Source: Brevundimonas sp. Leaf363
GTDB taxonomy: Bacteria > Pseudomonadota > Alphaproteobacteria > Caulobacterales > Caulobacteraceae
Length of the DNA: 64,000 bases
Reading direction: 5' to 3'
Assembly (NCBI RefSeq): GCF_001424025.1
Contig: NZ_LMPZ01000002.1
Location: forward strand, 480,714 to 544,713
In this document: one piece after another, positions 56,518 through 64,000 of the stretch
How the letters are laid out: each line of letters starts with the position of its first letter
How positions within the stretch are numbered: position 1 is the stretch's first letter
Position numbers and translations under genes: made by a program
Notes under the pieces: generated by a model
Told to the model about the DNA's origin: nothing
Seen by the model: the letters and a program-made list of their open reading frames with translations, nothing else
The model's database searches: none

Positions 56518-57411
56518 TTGCCCGCCTCCGACCAGCCGCTCGCCTTCCAGGACCTGATCCTGACGCTCCATCGCTATTGGGGCGATCAGGGCTGCGCCAT
56601 CCTGCAGCCCTATGACATCGAGGTCGGGGCCGGCACCTTGCACCCCGCGACGGTGCTGCGCGCGCTGGGCCCGCGCCCGTGGAAGGCCGCCTATGTCCAG
56701 CCCAGCCGCCGCCCCGGCGATGGTCGCTATGGCGAAAACCCCAATCGGCTGCAGCACTATTACCAGTATCAGGTGATTTTGAAGCCGAACCCCGACGACC
56801 TGCAGGCCCTGTATCTTGGCTCGCTGGAAGCCATCGGCATCGATCCGAAACTGCACGACATCCGCTTCGTCGAGGACGACTGGGAGAACCCCACCGTGGG
56901 CGCCTGGGGCCTGGGCTGGGAAGTCTGGTGCGACGGGATGGAGGTGACGCAGTTCACCTATTTCCAGGGCGTCGGCGGCATCGAGGTGGACGTGGTCTCC
57001 GGCGAGTTGACTTACGGCCTGGAGCGTCTGGCGATGTATGTCCAGGGCGTTGATAATGTTTACGATCTGAAGTTCACCAAGGAGGGGCTGACCTATGGCG
57101 AGGTCTTCCTGGAGAACGAGCGCCAGCAGTCAGAGGCCAACTTCCACGGCTACGACGTGGACGGTCTGAAGCGGCGGTTCGAAGACATGGTGGCCGAGGT
57201 GTCGCGCCTGCTGGCCATGAAGGGCCCGCAAGGCCAGGCGCTGGTTCTGCCCGCCTACGACCAGGTGCTGAAGGCGTCGCACCTGTTCAACCTGATGGAC
57301 GCCCGCGGCGCCATCGCCGTCGCCGAACGCCAGAGCTACATCGGCCGCATCCGCGACCTCTGTAAGGCCTGCGCCCTGGAATGGGTCGAACAGGAAAGGG
57401 GGCGCGTCTGA
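56518..57411 (+). CDS. glyQ: Glycyl-tRNA synthetase alpha subunit GlyQ
   Basis: GlyQ is the class II catalytic subunit of the tetrameric (alpha2beta2) bacterial glycyl-tRNA synthetase. The 297-residue protein has [55 protein letters not shown] (motif 2), and [22 protein letters not shown] (motif 3 Arg). TTG at 56518 is the first possible start in frame; a stop lies 57 bases upstream and no Shine-Dalgarno sequence is apparent. Its stop and the glyS start share TGATG. Confidence 0.95.
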   Translation: MPASDQPLAFQDLILTLHRYWGDQGCAILQPYDIEVGAGTLHPATVLRALGPRPWKAAYVQPSRRPGDGRYGENPNRLQHYYQYQVILKPNPDDLQALYLGSLEAIGIDPKLHDIRFVEDDWENPTVGAWGLGWEVWCDGMEVTQFTYFQGVGGIEVDVVSGELTYGLERLAMYVQGVDNVYDLKFTKEGLTYGEVFLENERQQSEANFHGYDVDGLKRRFEDMVAEVSRLLAMKGPQGQALVLPAYDQVLKASHLFNLMDARGAIAVAERQSYIGRIRDLCKACALEWVEQERGRV

Positions 57412-59534
57412 TGCCCCAGCTTCTTCTTGAAATCTTCTCCGAGGAAATCCCCGCGCGGATGCAGCAGGGCGCCGCGCGCGATCTCGAGCGGATGGCGACC
57501 GAGCGGCTGAAGGCGGCGGGTCTGACGTGGGAGGCGCTGACGACGTTCGGCGGGCCGCGGCGGCTGACGCTGGTGGTCGAGGGACTGCCGGCGGCGACGG
57601 CGGACGTGGAGGAGGAGCTGAAGGGCCCGCGCGCCTCGGCGCCGCCCCAGGCGCTGGAAGGCTTCCTGCGCAAGACCGGCCTGGCGCGCGAGCAGCTGGA
57701 AGACCGCGACGGCGTCCTGTTCGCGGTGATCCGCCGCCAGGGCCAGTCGACCGCCGCCATGATCCCCGAGATGGTCGACCAGATCATCCGCGCCTTCCCC
57801 TGGCCCAAGTCGATGCGCTGGGGCACGGGCACGCTGCGCTGGGTGCGGCCGATCAAGCGCATCCTCGCCCTGTTCGACGGGGCGGTGGTGCCGTTCGACA
57901 TCGACGGCATCCAGAGCGATGCCCTGACCGAGGGCCACCGCTTCATGGGCTCGGGGGAGGTGCTGCGGGTCAGCGACTTCTCCGACTATCGCAGGCAGCT
58001 GGAGACGAATTACGTCCTGGTGGACGTGGCGGATCGCAAGCTGCGCATCCTGGAACAGGCCAAGGCGGCGTGCGCCGAACGCGGCCTTAAGCTGGTCGAT
58101 GACGACGGCCTGCTGGACGAGGTGGCGGGCCTGGCCGAATGGCCGACGCCGATCGCGGGCGATATGGACCCGCAGTTCCTGACCCTGCCGCCGGAGGTCA
58201 TCCGGCTGTCGATGAAGGTGCACCAGAAGTATTTCGCGGTGCGGCCCGCAACGTCGACACCCTCTACGCTCGATGCGGACCAAACCTCCACGTTCGTAGA
58301 GGTTTCACAGCGGCTGGCGCCCAATTTCGTCGTGGTAGCCAACGTCGAGGCGACGGACGGCGGCGAGGCGCTGGCGGCCGGCAACAGCCGCGTTTTGTCG
58401 GCCCGCCTGAACGACGCCCGCTTCTTCTGGGACGAGGACCAGAAGGTCGGCTTCGACGCCTGGCTGGAAAGGCTGAAGGGCGTCACTTTCCACGCCAAGC
58501 TGGGGACGATGGCCGAGCGGGTCGAGCGCATCGCCGCCTTGGCCCGCGAGATCGCCCCGCTGGTCGGCGCCGACCCGGACAAGGCCGCCGAGGCCGCGCG
58601 CCTTGCCAAGGCCGACCTGGCCTCGGGCATGGTGGGCGAGTTCCCGGAACTGCAGGGGATCATGGGCGGCTACTACGCCCGCGCCTTCGGCCTGCCGCAC
58701 GACATCGCCGATGCCGTGCGCGACCACTACAAGCCGCAGGGCCCGGCCGACACCGTGCCGACCGCGCCCCTGACGGTGGCGGTGGCGCTGGCGGACAAGC
58801 TGGACACCCTGGTCGGCTTCTTCGCCATCGACGAAAAGCCGACGGGGTCGAAGGATCCGTTCGCGCTGCGGCGGGCGGCCTTGGGCGTGATCCGGCTGAT
58901 GCTGGACAACGACATTCGCCTTCCCATCGGCGAAACGACGATTTTGGTTCACTGGGCGCACGGCACGCTGGGTCCGCACTGGCATCGACTGCTCGACGAA
59001 GGCTCGCTGAAGTACGACGTGCAAGACTTCTTCGCCGACCGCCTGAAGGTCCTGCTCCGCGATCAGGGCAAGCGCCACGACCTCGTGGACGCCGTGTTCG
59101 CGCTGGGCGACGACGACCTCGTCCGCATCGTGCGGCGGGTCGAGGCGCTGGACGCCTTCCTCGCCACCGACGACGGGGCGAACCTGCTGGCCGGCTACAA
59201 GCGGGCGTCCAACATCTTGCGCGCCGAGGCCAGGAAGGGCGAGGTGCCGACCGGCATGATCCAGACCGGCCTGCCGGGCCAGCCGGAAGCCGAGACCGCC
59301 CTGGCCTTCGCCGTCGCATCCGCCGATGGGCAGGTACGAGACGCGGTCGAGGCCGAGGACTACGCCGCGGCCATGACGGCGCTGGCGGCCCTGCGCGGTC
59401 CGGTGGACGCCTTCTTCGAGGGCGTGATGGTCAACTCCGACGTGGCGGCCGAGCGGGACAACCGGCTGAAGCTGCTGGGTCAGGTGCGAGATGTGACGAA
59501 CCGCGTGGCGGACTTTGGGCTGATCGGGGGGTAG
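57411..59534 (+). CDS. glyS: Glycyl-tRNA synthetase beta subunit GlyS
   Basis: GlyS binds tRNA-Gly and completes the heterotetramer. The 707-residue protein begins [17 protein letters not shown], a family signature. It has the WPKSMRWG segment, KYFAVR, and an HD-like block (TLPPEVIRLSMKVHQKYF), and it ends with a DALR-type anticodon-binding part (YAAAMTALAALRGPVDAFFEGVMVNSD). The ATG at 57411 overlaps the glyQ stop by one base. A short run of two Thr/Ser-rich residues near 285 (ATSTPSTLDADQTSTF) is probably an insertion relative to homologues. Confidence 0.95.
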   Translation: MPQLLLEIFSEEIPARMQQGAARDLERMATERLKAAGLTWEALTTFGGPRRLTLVVEGLPAATADVEEELKGPRASAPPQALEGFLRKTGLAREQLEDRDGVLFAVIRRQGQSTAAMIPEMVDQIIRAFPWPKSMRWGTGTLRWVRPIKRILALFDGAVVPFDIDGIQSDALTEGHRFMGSGEVLRVSDFSDYRRQLETNYVLVDVADRKLRILEQAKAACAERGLKLVDDDGLLDEVAGLAEWPTPIAGDMDPQFLTLPPEVIRLSMKVHQKYFAVRPATSTPSTLDADQTSTFVEVSQRLAPNFVVVANVEATDGGEALAAGNSRVLSARLNDARFFWDEDQKVGFDAWLERLKGVTFHAKLGTMAERVERIAALAREIAPLVGADPDKAAEAARLAKADLASGMVGEFPELQGIMGGYYARAFGLPHDIADAVRDHYKPQGPADTVPTAPLTVAVALADKLDTLVGFFAIDEKPTGSKDPFALRRAALGVIRLMLDNDIRLPIGETTILVHWAHGTLGPHWHRLLDEGSLKYDVQDFFADRLKVLLRDQGKRHDLVDAVFALGDDDLVRIVRRVEALDAFLATDDGANLLAGYKRASNILRAEARKGEVPTGMIQTGLPGQPEAETALAFAVASADGQVRDAVEAEDYAAAMTALAALRGPVDAFFEGVMVNSDVAAERDNRLKLLGQVRDVTNRVADFGLIGG

Positions 59535-59597
59535 GGGGCCGCCGCGCCTCCCACAAAGCCGAAAGGCGGCCTAAGCTCAGGCGATGAGTCGCCGCCC

Positions 59598-60626
59598 GTG
59601 ATCAAATACATCGGCTCGAAGCGCGCGTTGATCGAGCCGATCCTGACGGCCGTGCGCGGCGCCCTGCCGCAGGGCGGCCGGGTCTGCGATCTGTTCTCGG
59701 GGACGGCGCGGGTCGGGCGGGCGCTGAAGGCGGATGGCTTCGACGTCTGGTCCAACGACCTGAACGCCTACGCCCATGTGCTGGCCGCCACCTATGTCCA
59801 GGCCGACGCCGGGCATTGGCGCGAGCGGGCCGCGCAGGTGATCGCCGAGCTTGCCGATGTAAAGCCCGAGGCCGGGTGGTTCACCCGCACCTTCTGCGAG
59901 CAGGCGCGCTACGTCCATCCCGACAACGGCGCCAGGATCGATGCGGTTCGCGAGCGGATCGCGGCGATGGCGCTGGAGCCCGAACTGGAAGCCATCGCCC
60001 TGACCAGCCTGATGGAGGCGGCCGACCGGGTCGATTCCACGGCCGGGGTGCAGATGGCCTATATGAAGGCCTGGGCGCCGCGCGCGTTGAAGCCGTTGGC
60101 GCTGCGCCTGCCGGACATGCTGCCGGGCACGGGGCGGGCGACGCGGGCCGATGCGGTCGAACTGGCGGCCGAGGTGGAAGCGGATCTGGTCTATCTGGAC
60201 CCGCCCTACAACCAGCATTCCTACCTCGGGAACTACCACGTCTGGGAGAGCCTGGTGCTGTGGGACAAGCCCGAAACCTACGGCGTCGCCAACAAGCGGG
60301 TCGACGTTAAGACCCGCAAGAGCGCCTTCAACCGGCGCGGCGAGATCGGTCCGGCGATGGAGGCGGTCATTCGGGATCTGAAGGCGCCCAACCTGATCGT
60401 GTCGTTCAATGACGAGGGCTATCTGAGCCGCGATCAGCTGGTCGACATGCTGTCGGCGCGCGGCCACGTCTCGGTCGTCGAGATCGCGCGGCCCCGATAC
60501 GTCGGCGCCCGCATCGGGATCCACAATCGGAAGGGCGAAAAGGTCGGCCAGGTGGGGCGGCTGCGAAACGTCGAGCACCTGTTCATCGTCACCGACCGGC
60601 GCATCGAGGTGGCCGCCGCGGCCTGA
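59598..60626 (+). CDS. D12-type (alpha-class) DNA adenine N6-methyltransferase, solitary
   Basis: The 342-residue protein has the alpha-class motif order: MIKYIGSKRALI at the N-terminus, SAM-binding motif I DLFSGTARVG (about 31-40), a target-recognition middle part, then motif IV VYLDPPYNQHSYLGNYHVWE (about 198-217). This is the D12 family (Dam/DpnM-like). The GTG at 59598 is the only sensible start; an ATG at 59584 is out of frame. No restriction endonuclease lies next to it, so its function and site are unknown. It is 63 bases after glyS. A second adenine methyltransferase (ccrM) is elsewhere in the window. Confidence 0.88.
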   Translation: MIKYIGSKRALIEPILTAVRGALPQGGRVCDLFSGTARVGRALKADGFDVWSNDLNAYAHVLAATYVQADAGHWRERAAQVIAELADVKPEAGWFTRTFCEQARYVHPDNGARIDAVRERIAAMALEPELEAIALTSLMEAADRVDSTAGVQMAYMKAWAPRALKPLALRLPDMLPGTGRATRADAVELAAEVEADLVYLDPPYNQHSYLGNYHVWESLVLWDKPETYGVANKRVDVKTRKSAFNRRGEIGPAMEAVIRDLKAPNLIVSFNDEGYLSRDQLVDMLSARGHVSVVEIARPRYVGARIGIHNRKGEKVGQVGRLRNVEHLFIVTDRRIEVAAAA

Positions 60627-60661
60627 CGGGAACGGTCTGCCCGCGATGTCGTTTTGGCGAC

Positions 60662-60895
60662 ATGGAAACGATGCGCAACCCCACCGTCCGATCGTTCGAC
60701 ACCGCCCAAACCTTCGGGACCGGCTGGCGAGAGCCGGCCGCGCCCCGCTACCAGCCGACCCCAGTCGCCGACAGTGAGCCGATGCCAAGCCTGATGGAAG
60801 AGCTGCGGCGTCTCCCGCGCATTGTCTATGCGGTCGGCGGCGGCGTGTTCGCGGCGATCATGGGCGCCATGCTCGGCGGGGCCATGCACATCTGA
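60662..60895 (+). CDS. Small membrane-anchored protein, unknown
   Basis: The 77-residue product has a polar, Pro-rich N-terminal part and one C-terminal hydrophobic helix (IVYAVGGGVFAAIMGAMLGGAM), suggesting a tail anchor or small inner-membrane protein. ATG at 60662 and 60671 are both possible; neither has a strong ribosome-binding site. It lies 35 bases after the D12 methyltransferase, possibly in its operon. No family is recognised. Confidence 0.6.
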   Translation: METMRNPTVRSFDTAQTFGTGWREPAAPRYQPTPVADSEPMPSLMEELRRLPRIVYAVGGGVFAAIMGAMLGGAMHI

Positions 60896-60907
60896 CACGC
60901 TTCCGGG

Positions 60908-61004
60908 CATCCCGGCGGAAGCCGGGACCCAGTGCTTTGGCCAAGATCGCAATAGCCAGCCGGGTGCGTTTAGCTCTTACTGGATCCCGGCTTCCGCCGG
61001 GATG
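60908..61004. repeat. Inverted-repeat element between the small membrane gene and rnhB
   Basis: Two 26-base arms (60908-60933 and 60979-61004) are inverted copies differing at one position. Each contains its own hairpin (CCCGGC with GCCGGG, GGAA loop). The theme CATCCCGGCGGAAGCCGGGA is, from memory, a common dispersed palindrome in alphaproteobacteria. The 45 bases between have no ORF. It fills the gap to the convergent rnhB stop and could terminate both transcripts. Confidence 0.78.
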
Positions 61005-61009
61005 AGCGG

Positions 61010-61666
61010 TTAGGCTTGTTCCCCCAACAATGCCTTGATCGGCGACCAGGACCGGCGATGCGCCGGGCAGGGGCCATGCTCTTTGAGCGCCGCCGAGTGG
61101 ATAGGGGCGTTGTACCCCTTGTGGCTGGCGAAGCCGTAGGCGGGATATTCCGCGTCTAGCTCGATCATCAACCGATCTCGCGCCACCTTGGCCAGGATCG
61201 ACGCCGCCGCGATGGACAGGCTCAGCCCGTCGCCGCCGACGACCGTCTGAACATCGCACGGCAGCTTGAAGCGATAGTTGCCGTCGACCAGGGCCGCCTT
61301 CGGCTCGACGCCCATCGCCGCCACCGCGCGGCACATGGCCAGGCCTGTGGCGTGCAGGATGTTCAACTCGGCGATCTCCTCCACCGAAGCGAAGCCGACG
61401 CCCCAGGCAACGGCGCGGACCTTGATCTCGATCTCCAGCGCCTCGCGGCGGGCGGCCGTCAGGGCCTTTGAATCGTCGATGCCGGACGGCAGGTCCTCGG
61501 CGTTCAGGATCACCGCCCCGGCCGAAACCGGCCCGGCCAACGGGCCCCGCCCGGCCTCGTCCACGCCGCAGACCGGCCCGCCGACCGACCGGATCAGCAC
61601 CGCCTCCAGCGCCATCGTCGGAAAGGCGCGCGGTGTCTTGGGCTTGGTCGCGCGGGCAGTCGTCAT
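61010..61666 (-). CDS. rnhB: Ribonuclease HII
   Basis: RNase HII cuts RNA in RNA-DNA hybrids, including single ribonucleotides in DNA. The 218-residue protein has the DEDD-type active site: [14 protein letters not shown] (Asp/Glu), [14 protein letters not shown] (Asp-bearing later segment), and the G-K-G-like [17 protein letters not shown]. The ATG at 61666 overlaps the tag stop by four bases (ATGA), so it is coupled to the tag gene. The longer frame upstream would cross tag. Confidence 0.95.
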   Translation of the reverse strand: MTTARATKPKTPRAFPTMALEAVLIRSVGGPVCGVDEAGRGPLAGPVSAGAVILNAEDLPSGIDDSKALTAARREALEIEIKVRAVAWGVGFASVEEIAELNILHATGLAMCRAVAAMGVEPKAALVDGNYRFKLPCDVQTVVGGDGLSLSIAAASILAKVARDRLMIELDAEYPAYGFASHKGYNAPIHSAALKEHGPCPAHRRSWSPIKALLGEQA

Positions 61667-62253
61667 GACCGGCCCATAGCCCGGACCTCTTCGTACCGGA
61701 AGCAGCGATCGACGTGGTCGTTCACCATGCCGACAGCCTGCATGAACGCGTAGACGATGACGGGGCCGCAAAAGTTGAAGCCCCGCTTCTTCAGCGCCTT
61801 GGCCATCGCGACGGACGCATCGGACTGGGTCGGATAGGGCTCGCCCGCGATCAGCCTTCCATCCACCGGCGCCCCGCCGACAAAGCTCCAGAGCCAGGCC
61901 GAGAAGTCCTCGCCGTCGTCCCGCATCTGCAGCCAGATTTGAGCGCCCCGGATCGCGGCGTTGATCTTGGCGCGGGAGCGGATGATGCGCGGGTCTGCCA
62001 GCAGCCGCTGAATGTCGGCCTCCCCATAGCGGGCGACGATCTCGGGATCGAAGTCATCGAAGGCGTCGCGGATGCCCTCGCGTTTCCTGAGGATGGTGAT
62101 CCACGCCAGCCCGGCCTGCATCCCGTCCAGCACCAGCTTTTCCCACAGCGCGCGCGCGTCGTACTCGGGCACGCCCCATTCCTGGTCGTGATAGGCGACG
62201 TAGAGGGGATCGGTCCCGCACCAGCGGCAGCGGTGAAGCTGTGATTCGGACAT
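61663..62253 (-). CDS. tag: DNA-3-methyladenine glycosylase I
   Basis: Tag removes 3-methyladenine from alkylated DNA. The 196-residue protein has the zinc-site start [15 protein letters not shown], the helical core [19 protein letters not shown], and the C-terminal [13 protein letters not shown] that completes the zinc set (Cys, His, His, Cys). The core position usually occupied by Glu in LEGxQAG reads Asp here (LDGMQ), a conservative change. It starts the tag-rnhB pair. Confidence 0.93.
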   Translation of the reverse strand: MSESQLHRCRWCGTDPLYVAYHDQEWGVPEYDARALWEKLVLDGMQAGLAWITILRKREGIRDAFDDFDPEIVARYGEADIQRLLADPRIIRSRAKINAAIRGAQIWLQMRDDGEDFSAWLWSFVGGAPVDGRLIAGEPYPTQSDASVAMAKALKKRGFNFCGPVIVYAFMQAVGMVNDHVDRCFRYEEVRAMGRS

Positions 62254-62279
62254 GGACGCAGCATGGCCGCGTCCGGCGA

Positions 62280-62654
62280 TCAGATCGAGAAGCTGACCCC
62301 GCAGCCGCAGCTGGACGCCGCGTTCGGGTTGCGCACCACGAACTGGCTGCCCGCCAGCTCATCGACATAATCGACGACCGAGCCCGTCAGGAAAGGCAAG
62401 GAGACCGGATCGATCAGGGCCGCCTGACCGTCCGCCTCGATCCGCAGGTCGTCGGCGTCCGCCGTCTCGACCAGTTCGAACCGGTACTGAAAGCCCGAGC
62501 AGCCGCCGCCGTCGACGGCGACGCGCAGCATGACCGCGTGGCCCTCGGCGGCCGACAGTTTCGCCAGCCGACGCGCGGCGCCGGCCCCCAGCGCGATCGG
62601 CGCGGAAGATGACCGTGTGGCCAGCTCGAAGGAGGGAGATTGGACGGTGCTCAC
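62280..62654 (-). CDS. erpA: A-type Fe-S cluster carrier (IscA/ErpA family)
   Basis: The 124-residue protein has the HesB/IscA fold: VAVDGGGCSGFQYRF with the first ligand Cys, DPVSLPFLTGSVVDYVDELAGSQFVVRNPNA, and the terminal SSCGCGVSF with the two other Cys. Such proteins pass Fe-S clusters to target enzymes. ErpA is preferred over IscA or SufA because no isc or suf genes are near and alphaproteobacterial erpA is often beside dgt; that is inference. GTG is the start. It is divergent from dgt by 56 bases. Confidence 0.88.
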   Translation of the reverse strand: MSTVQSPSFELATRSSSAPIALGAGAARRLAKLSAAEGHAVMLRVAVDGGGCSGFQYRFELVETADADDLRIEADGQAALIDPVSLPFLTGSVVDYVDELAGSQFVVRNPNAASSCGCGVSFSI

Positions 62655-62710
62655 GCCCGCCTATATGAGGCGGCCGGGGTCGTTCGCAAAGGCCCGCGCC
62701 GGAAACTGTC

Positions 62711-63895
62711 TTGACCGCCTCGGATCCAGATCGCGCCTCCTACGCCGAACGGCCCTCGCTGAGCCGGGGACGGCGTGTCCCCGAAGCCGAGAGCCGCACC
62801 CGCACCGCCTTCGCCCGCGACCGCGACCGGATCATCCACTCGACCGCCTTCCGCCGCCTGAAGGAGAAGACCCAGGTCTTCGTGGCGCACGAGGGCGACC
62901 ACTACCGCACCCGGCTGACGCACAGCCTGGAGGTGGCGCAGATCGCGCGCTCCATCGCCCACGCCCTGAGGCTGGACGACGATCTGGCCGAGACCATCGC
63001 CCTGGCCCATGACCTGGGGCATCCGCCGTTCGGTCATGCGGGCGAGGACGAGCTGCAGGCCCAGATGACCGCGCACGGCGGCTTCGACCACAACGTCCAG
63101 ACCTTCCGCGTCGTGACCAAGCTGGAGGTCCGTTACCCGGCCTTCGATGGTCTGAACCTCAGCTGGGAGACGGTCGAGGGCGTCATAAAGCACAACGGTC
63201 CGGTGGCTGATCGCCTGGACGAACCGGCATGGCGCGCCATTTCCGACTACGCCGCCGGCTGGGATCTGCGGCTGGGTGAGTTCGCCTCGCTGGAGGCGCA
63301 GGTCGCCGCGATCGCCGACGACATCGCCTACAACAACCACGACGTTGACGATGGCGTGCAGTCCGGTCTGCTCAGCCTGGCCGAACTGGATCAGGTGCCG
63401 CTGATCGGCCCTGCGCTGCGATCGGTGCGTGACGACTGGCCGTCCATCGACGACCGGATGCTGCGGCTTGAGGCGGTTCGGCGGATGATCGGGATCATGG
63501 TCGATGACGTCCTGGCCGAGACGGAGCGGCGCATCGCGGCGGCGGGCGTCGTGACGACCGAGGACGTCCGGCGCGCCGGACGAACGCTGGTTCAGTTCTC
63601 GGACGGGATGCTGGCGGACCTGGGCCGGCTGCGGGCCTTCCTGTTCGAGCGGATGTACCGCCACTACCGGGTCAATCGCACTCGCAGCCAGGCGCGGCGC
63701 ATTCTGGCGGAGATGTTCCAGCTGTTCATGAAGGAGCCGGCCGTCATGCCGCCCGAATGGTCGGCCAAGGCGATGGTGGACGATCCGGATCGCCGCGCCC
63801 GGGCGGTGTGCGACTACATCGCCGGCATGACGGACCGTTTCGCCATCGAGGAACACAGAAAGCTGTTCACACTGGACCTGGCGCTGGACCTGTAA
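62711..63895 (+). CDS. dgt: dGTP triphosphohydrolase-like protein
   Basis: The 394-residue HD-domain protein has [15 protein letters not shown], then [20 protein letters not shown] (His), [19 protein letters not shown] (His-Asp pair), and [13 protein letters not shown] (Asp). It hydrolyses dNTP or dGTP to deoxynucleoside and triphosphate and so trims dNTP pools. TTG at 62711 is the chosen start. It is the shorter, proteobacterial-type Dgt. It is divergent from erpA, and a new gene starts 60 bases downstream. Confidence 0.92.
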   Translation: MTASDPDRASYAERPSLSRGRRVPEAESRTRTAFARDRDRIIHSTAFRRLKEKTQVFVAHEGDHYRTRLTHSLEVAQIARSIAHALRLDDDLAETIALAHDLGHPPFGHAGEDELQAQMTAHGGFDHNVQTFRVVTKLEVRYPAFDGLNLSWETVEGVIKHNGPVADRLDEPAWRAISDYAAGWDLRLGEFASLEAQVAAIADDIAYNNHDVDDGVQSGLLSLAELDQVPLIGPALRSVRDDWPSIDDRMLRLEAVRRMIGIMVDDVLAETERRIAAAGVVTTEDVRRAGRTLVQFSDGMLADLGRLRAFLFERMYRHYRVNRTRSQARRILAEMFQLFMKEPAVMPPEWSAKAMVDDPDRRARAVCDYIAGMTDRFAIEEHRKLFTLDLALDL

Positions 63896-63955
63896 CGTCC
63901 GGGCTGGGGTTACACTCACGGTTCGGCCCGCTGATTCGGCCGAGGGAGCAACGCC

Positions 63956-64000
63956 ATGTCCTTTGACGACGAAGATCGCGGTCGTGACCGGGGGGCCTAT
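63956..64000 (+). CDS. Start of an unidentified gene, cut by the window edge
   Basis: Only 15 codons are visible (MSFDDEDRGRDRGAY). GAGGGAG lies seven bases upstream of the ATG, so translation here is likely. The highly charged opening gives no family. In related genomes an envelope SPOR-domain protein or argS often follows dgt, but the visible residues cannot settle this. Confidence 0.6.
   Translation, partial: MSFDDEDRGRDRGAY

Noticed and set aside
63956..64000. Assignment of the last gene as a SPOR-domain protein
   Set aside because: Fifteen charged residues are not enough to identify a family; only the start site is supported.

Overview
The window is GC-rich, densely coded alphaproteobacterial chromosome. 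The gene set points to the Caulobacteraceae, most likely Brevundimonas or a close relative. The grounds are: a 358-residue CcrM with a CtrA-type box in its promoter; ftsZ preceded by two CtrA-type boxes and two GANTC sites; a zauP-zapA pair, which was described in Caulobacter; the ATPase-inhibitor zeta family; and the mutY/dciA/DsbA-like neighbourhood. No phage, insertion sequence, CRISPR array, rRNA or tRNA was found. The genus is an inference from gene content.

Layout. 1-9 kb: DsbA-like lipoprotein (cut by the window edge), dciA and divergent mutY, a glycogen-debranching-type enzyme with a GT4 glycosyltransferase, ccrM, and a large-subunit catalase. 9-18 kb: envelope and division run murC, (inverted repeat plus GFA gene), murB, ddl, ftsQ, ftsA, ftsZ, lpxC. 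18-23 kb, minus strand: transketolase, a lipoprotein, purT and exonuclease III. 23-27 kb: zauP-zapA, a low-GC RTX gene, a probable 6S RNA, then 5-formyl-THF cyclo-ligase, a YmdB-type phosphoesterase and a GH43 protein. 28-34 kb: accessory envelope and unknown genes (DUF5694, MBL hydrolase, DUF2975 plus HTH, PhoD, DUF418).

33-48 kb holds a scattered purine set on the minus strand: purB, purU, purC, purS, purQ and purL. They are interleaved with an unusual sulfotransferase/TspO-like fusion, three tiny acidic proteins, an MFS transporter, an OprB-type porin, a PEBP protein, the ATPase inhibitor zeta subunit, a hypoxanthine-DNA glycosylase and a fasciclin lipoprotein. 48-64 kb: GST, a 40-residue membrane peptide, lytic transglycosylase, family-4-like uracil-DNA glycosylase, ETF-ubiquinone oxidoreductase, a TPR lipidless exported protein, ispE, glyQ-glyS, a solitary D12-type adenine methylase, rnhB-tag, an A-type Fe-S carrier and dGTPase.

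How they work together. CtrA and CcrM sites tie DNA methylation (ccrM) to division (ftsZ, with zauP/zapA also here). The purine genes cover most steps to IMP and AMP. PurT uses free formate and PurU releases formate from 10-formyl-THF, so the two are complementary. Base-excision repair is well represented (mutY, xth, hypoxanthine glycosylase, UDG, tag). Three different long inverted repeats occupy intergenic gaps next to accessory genes.
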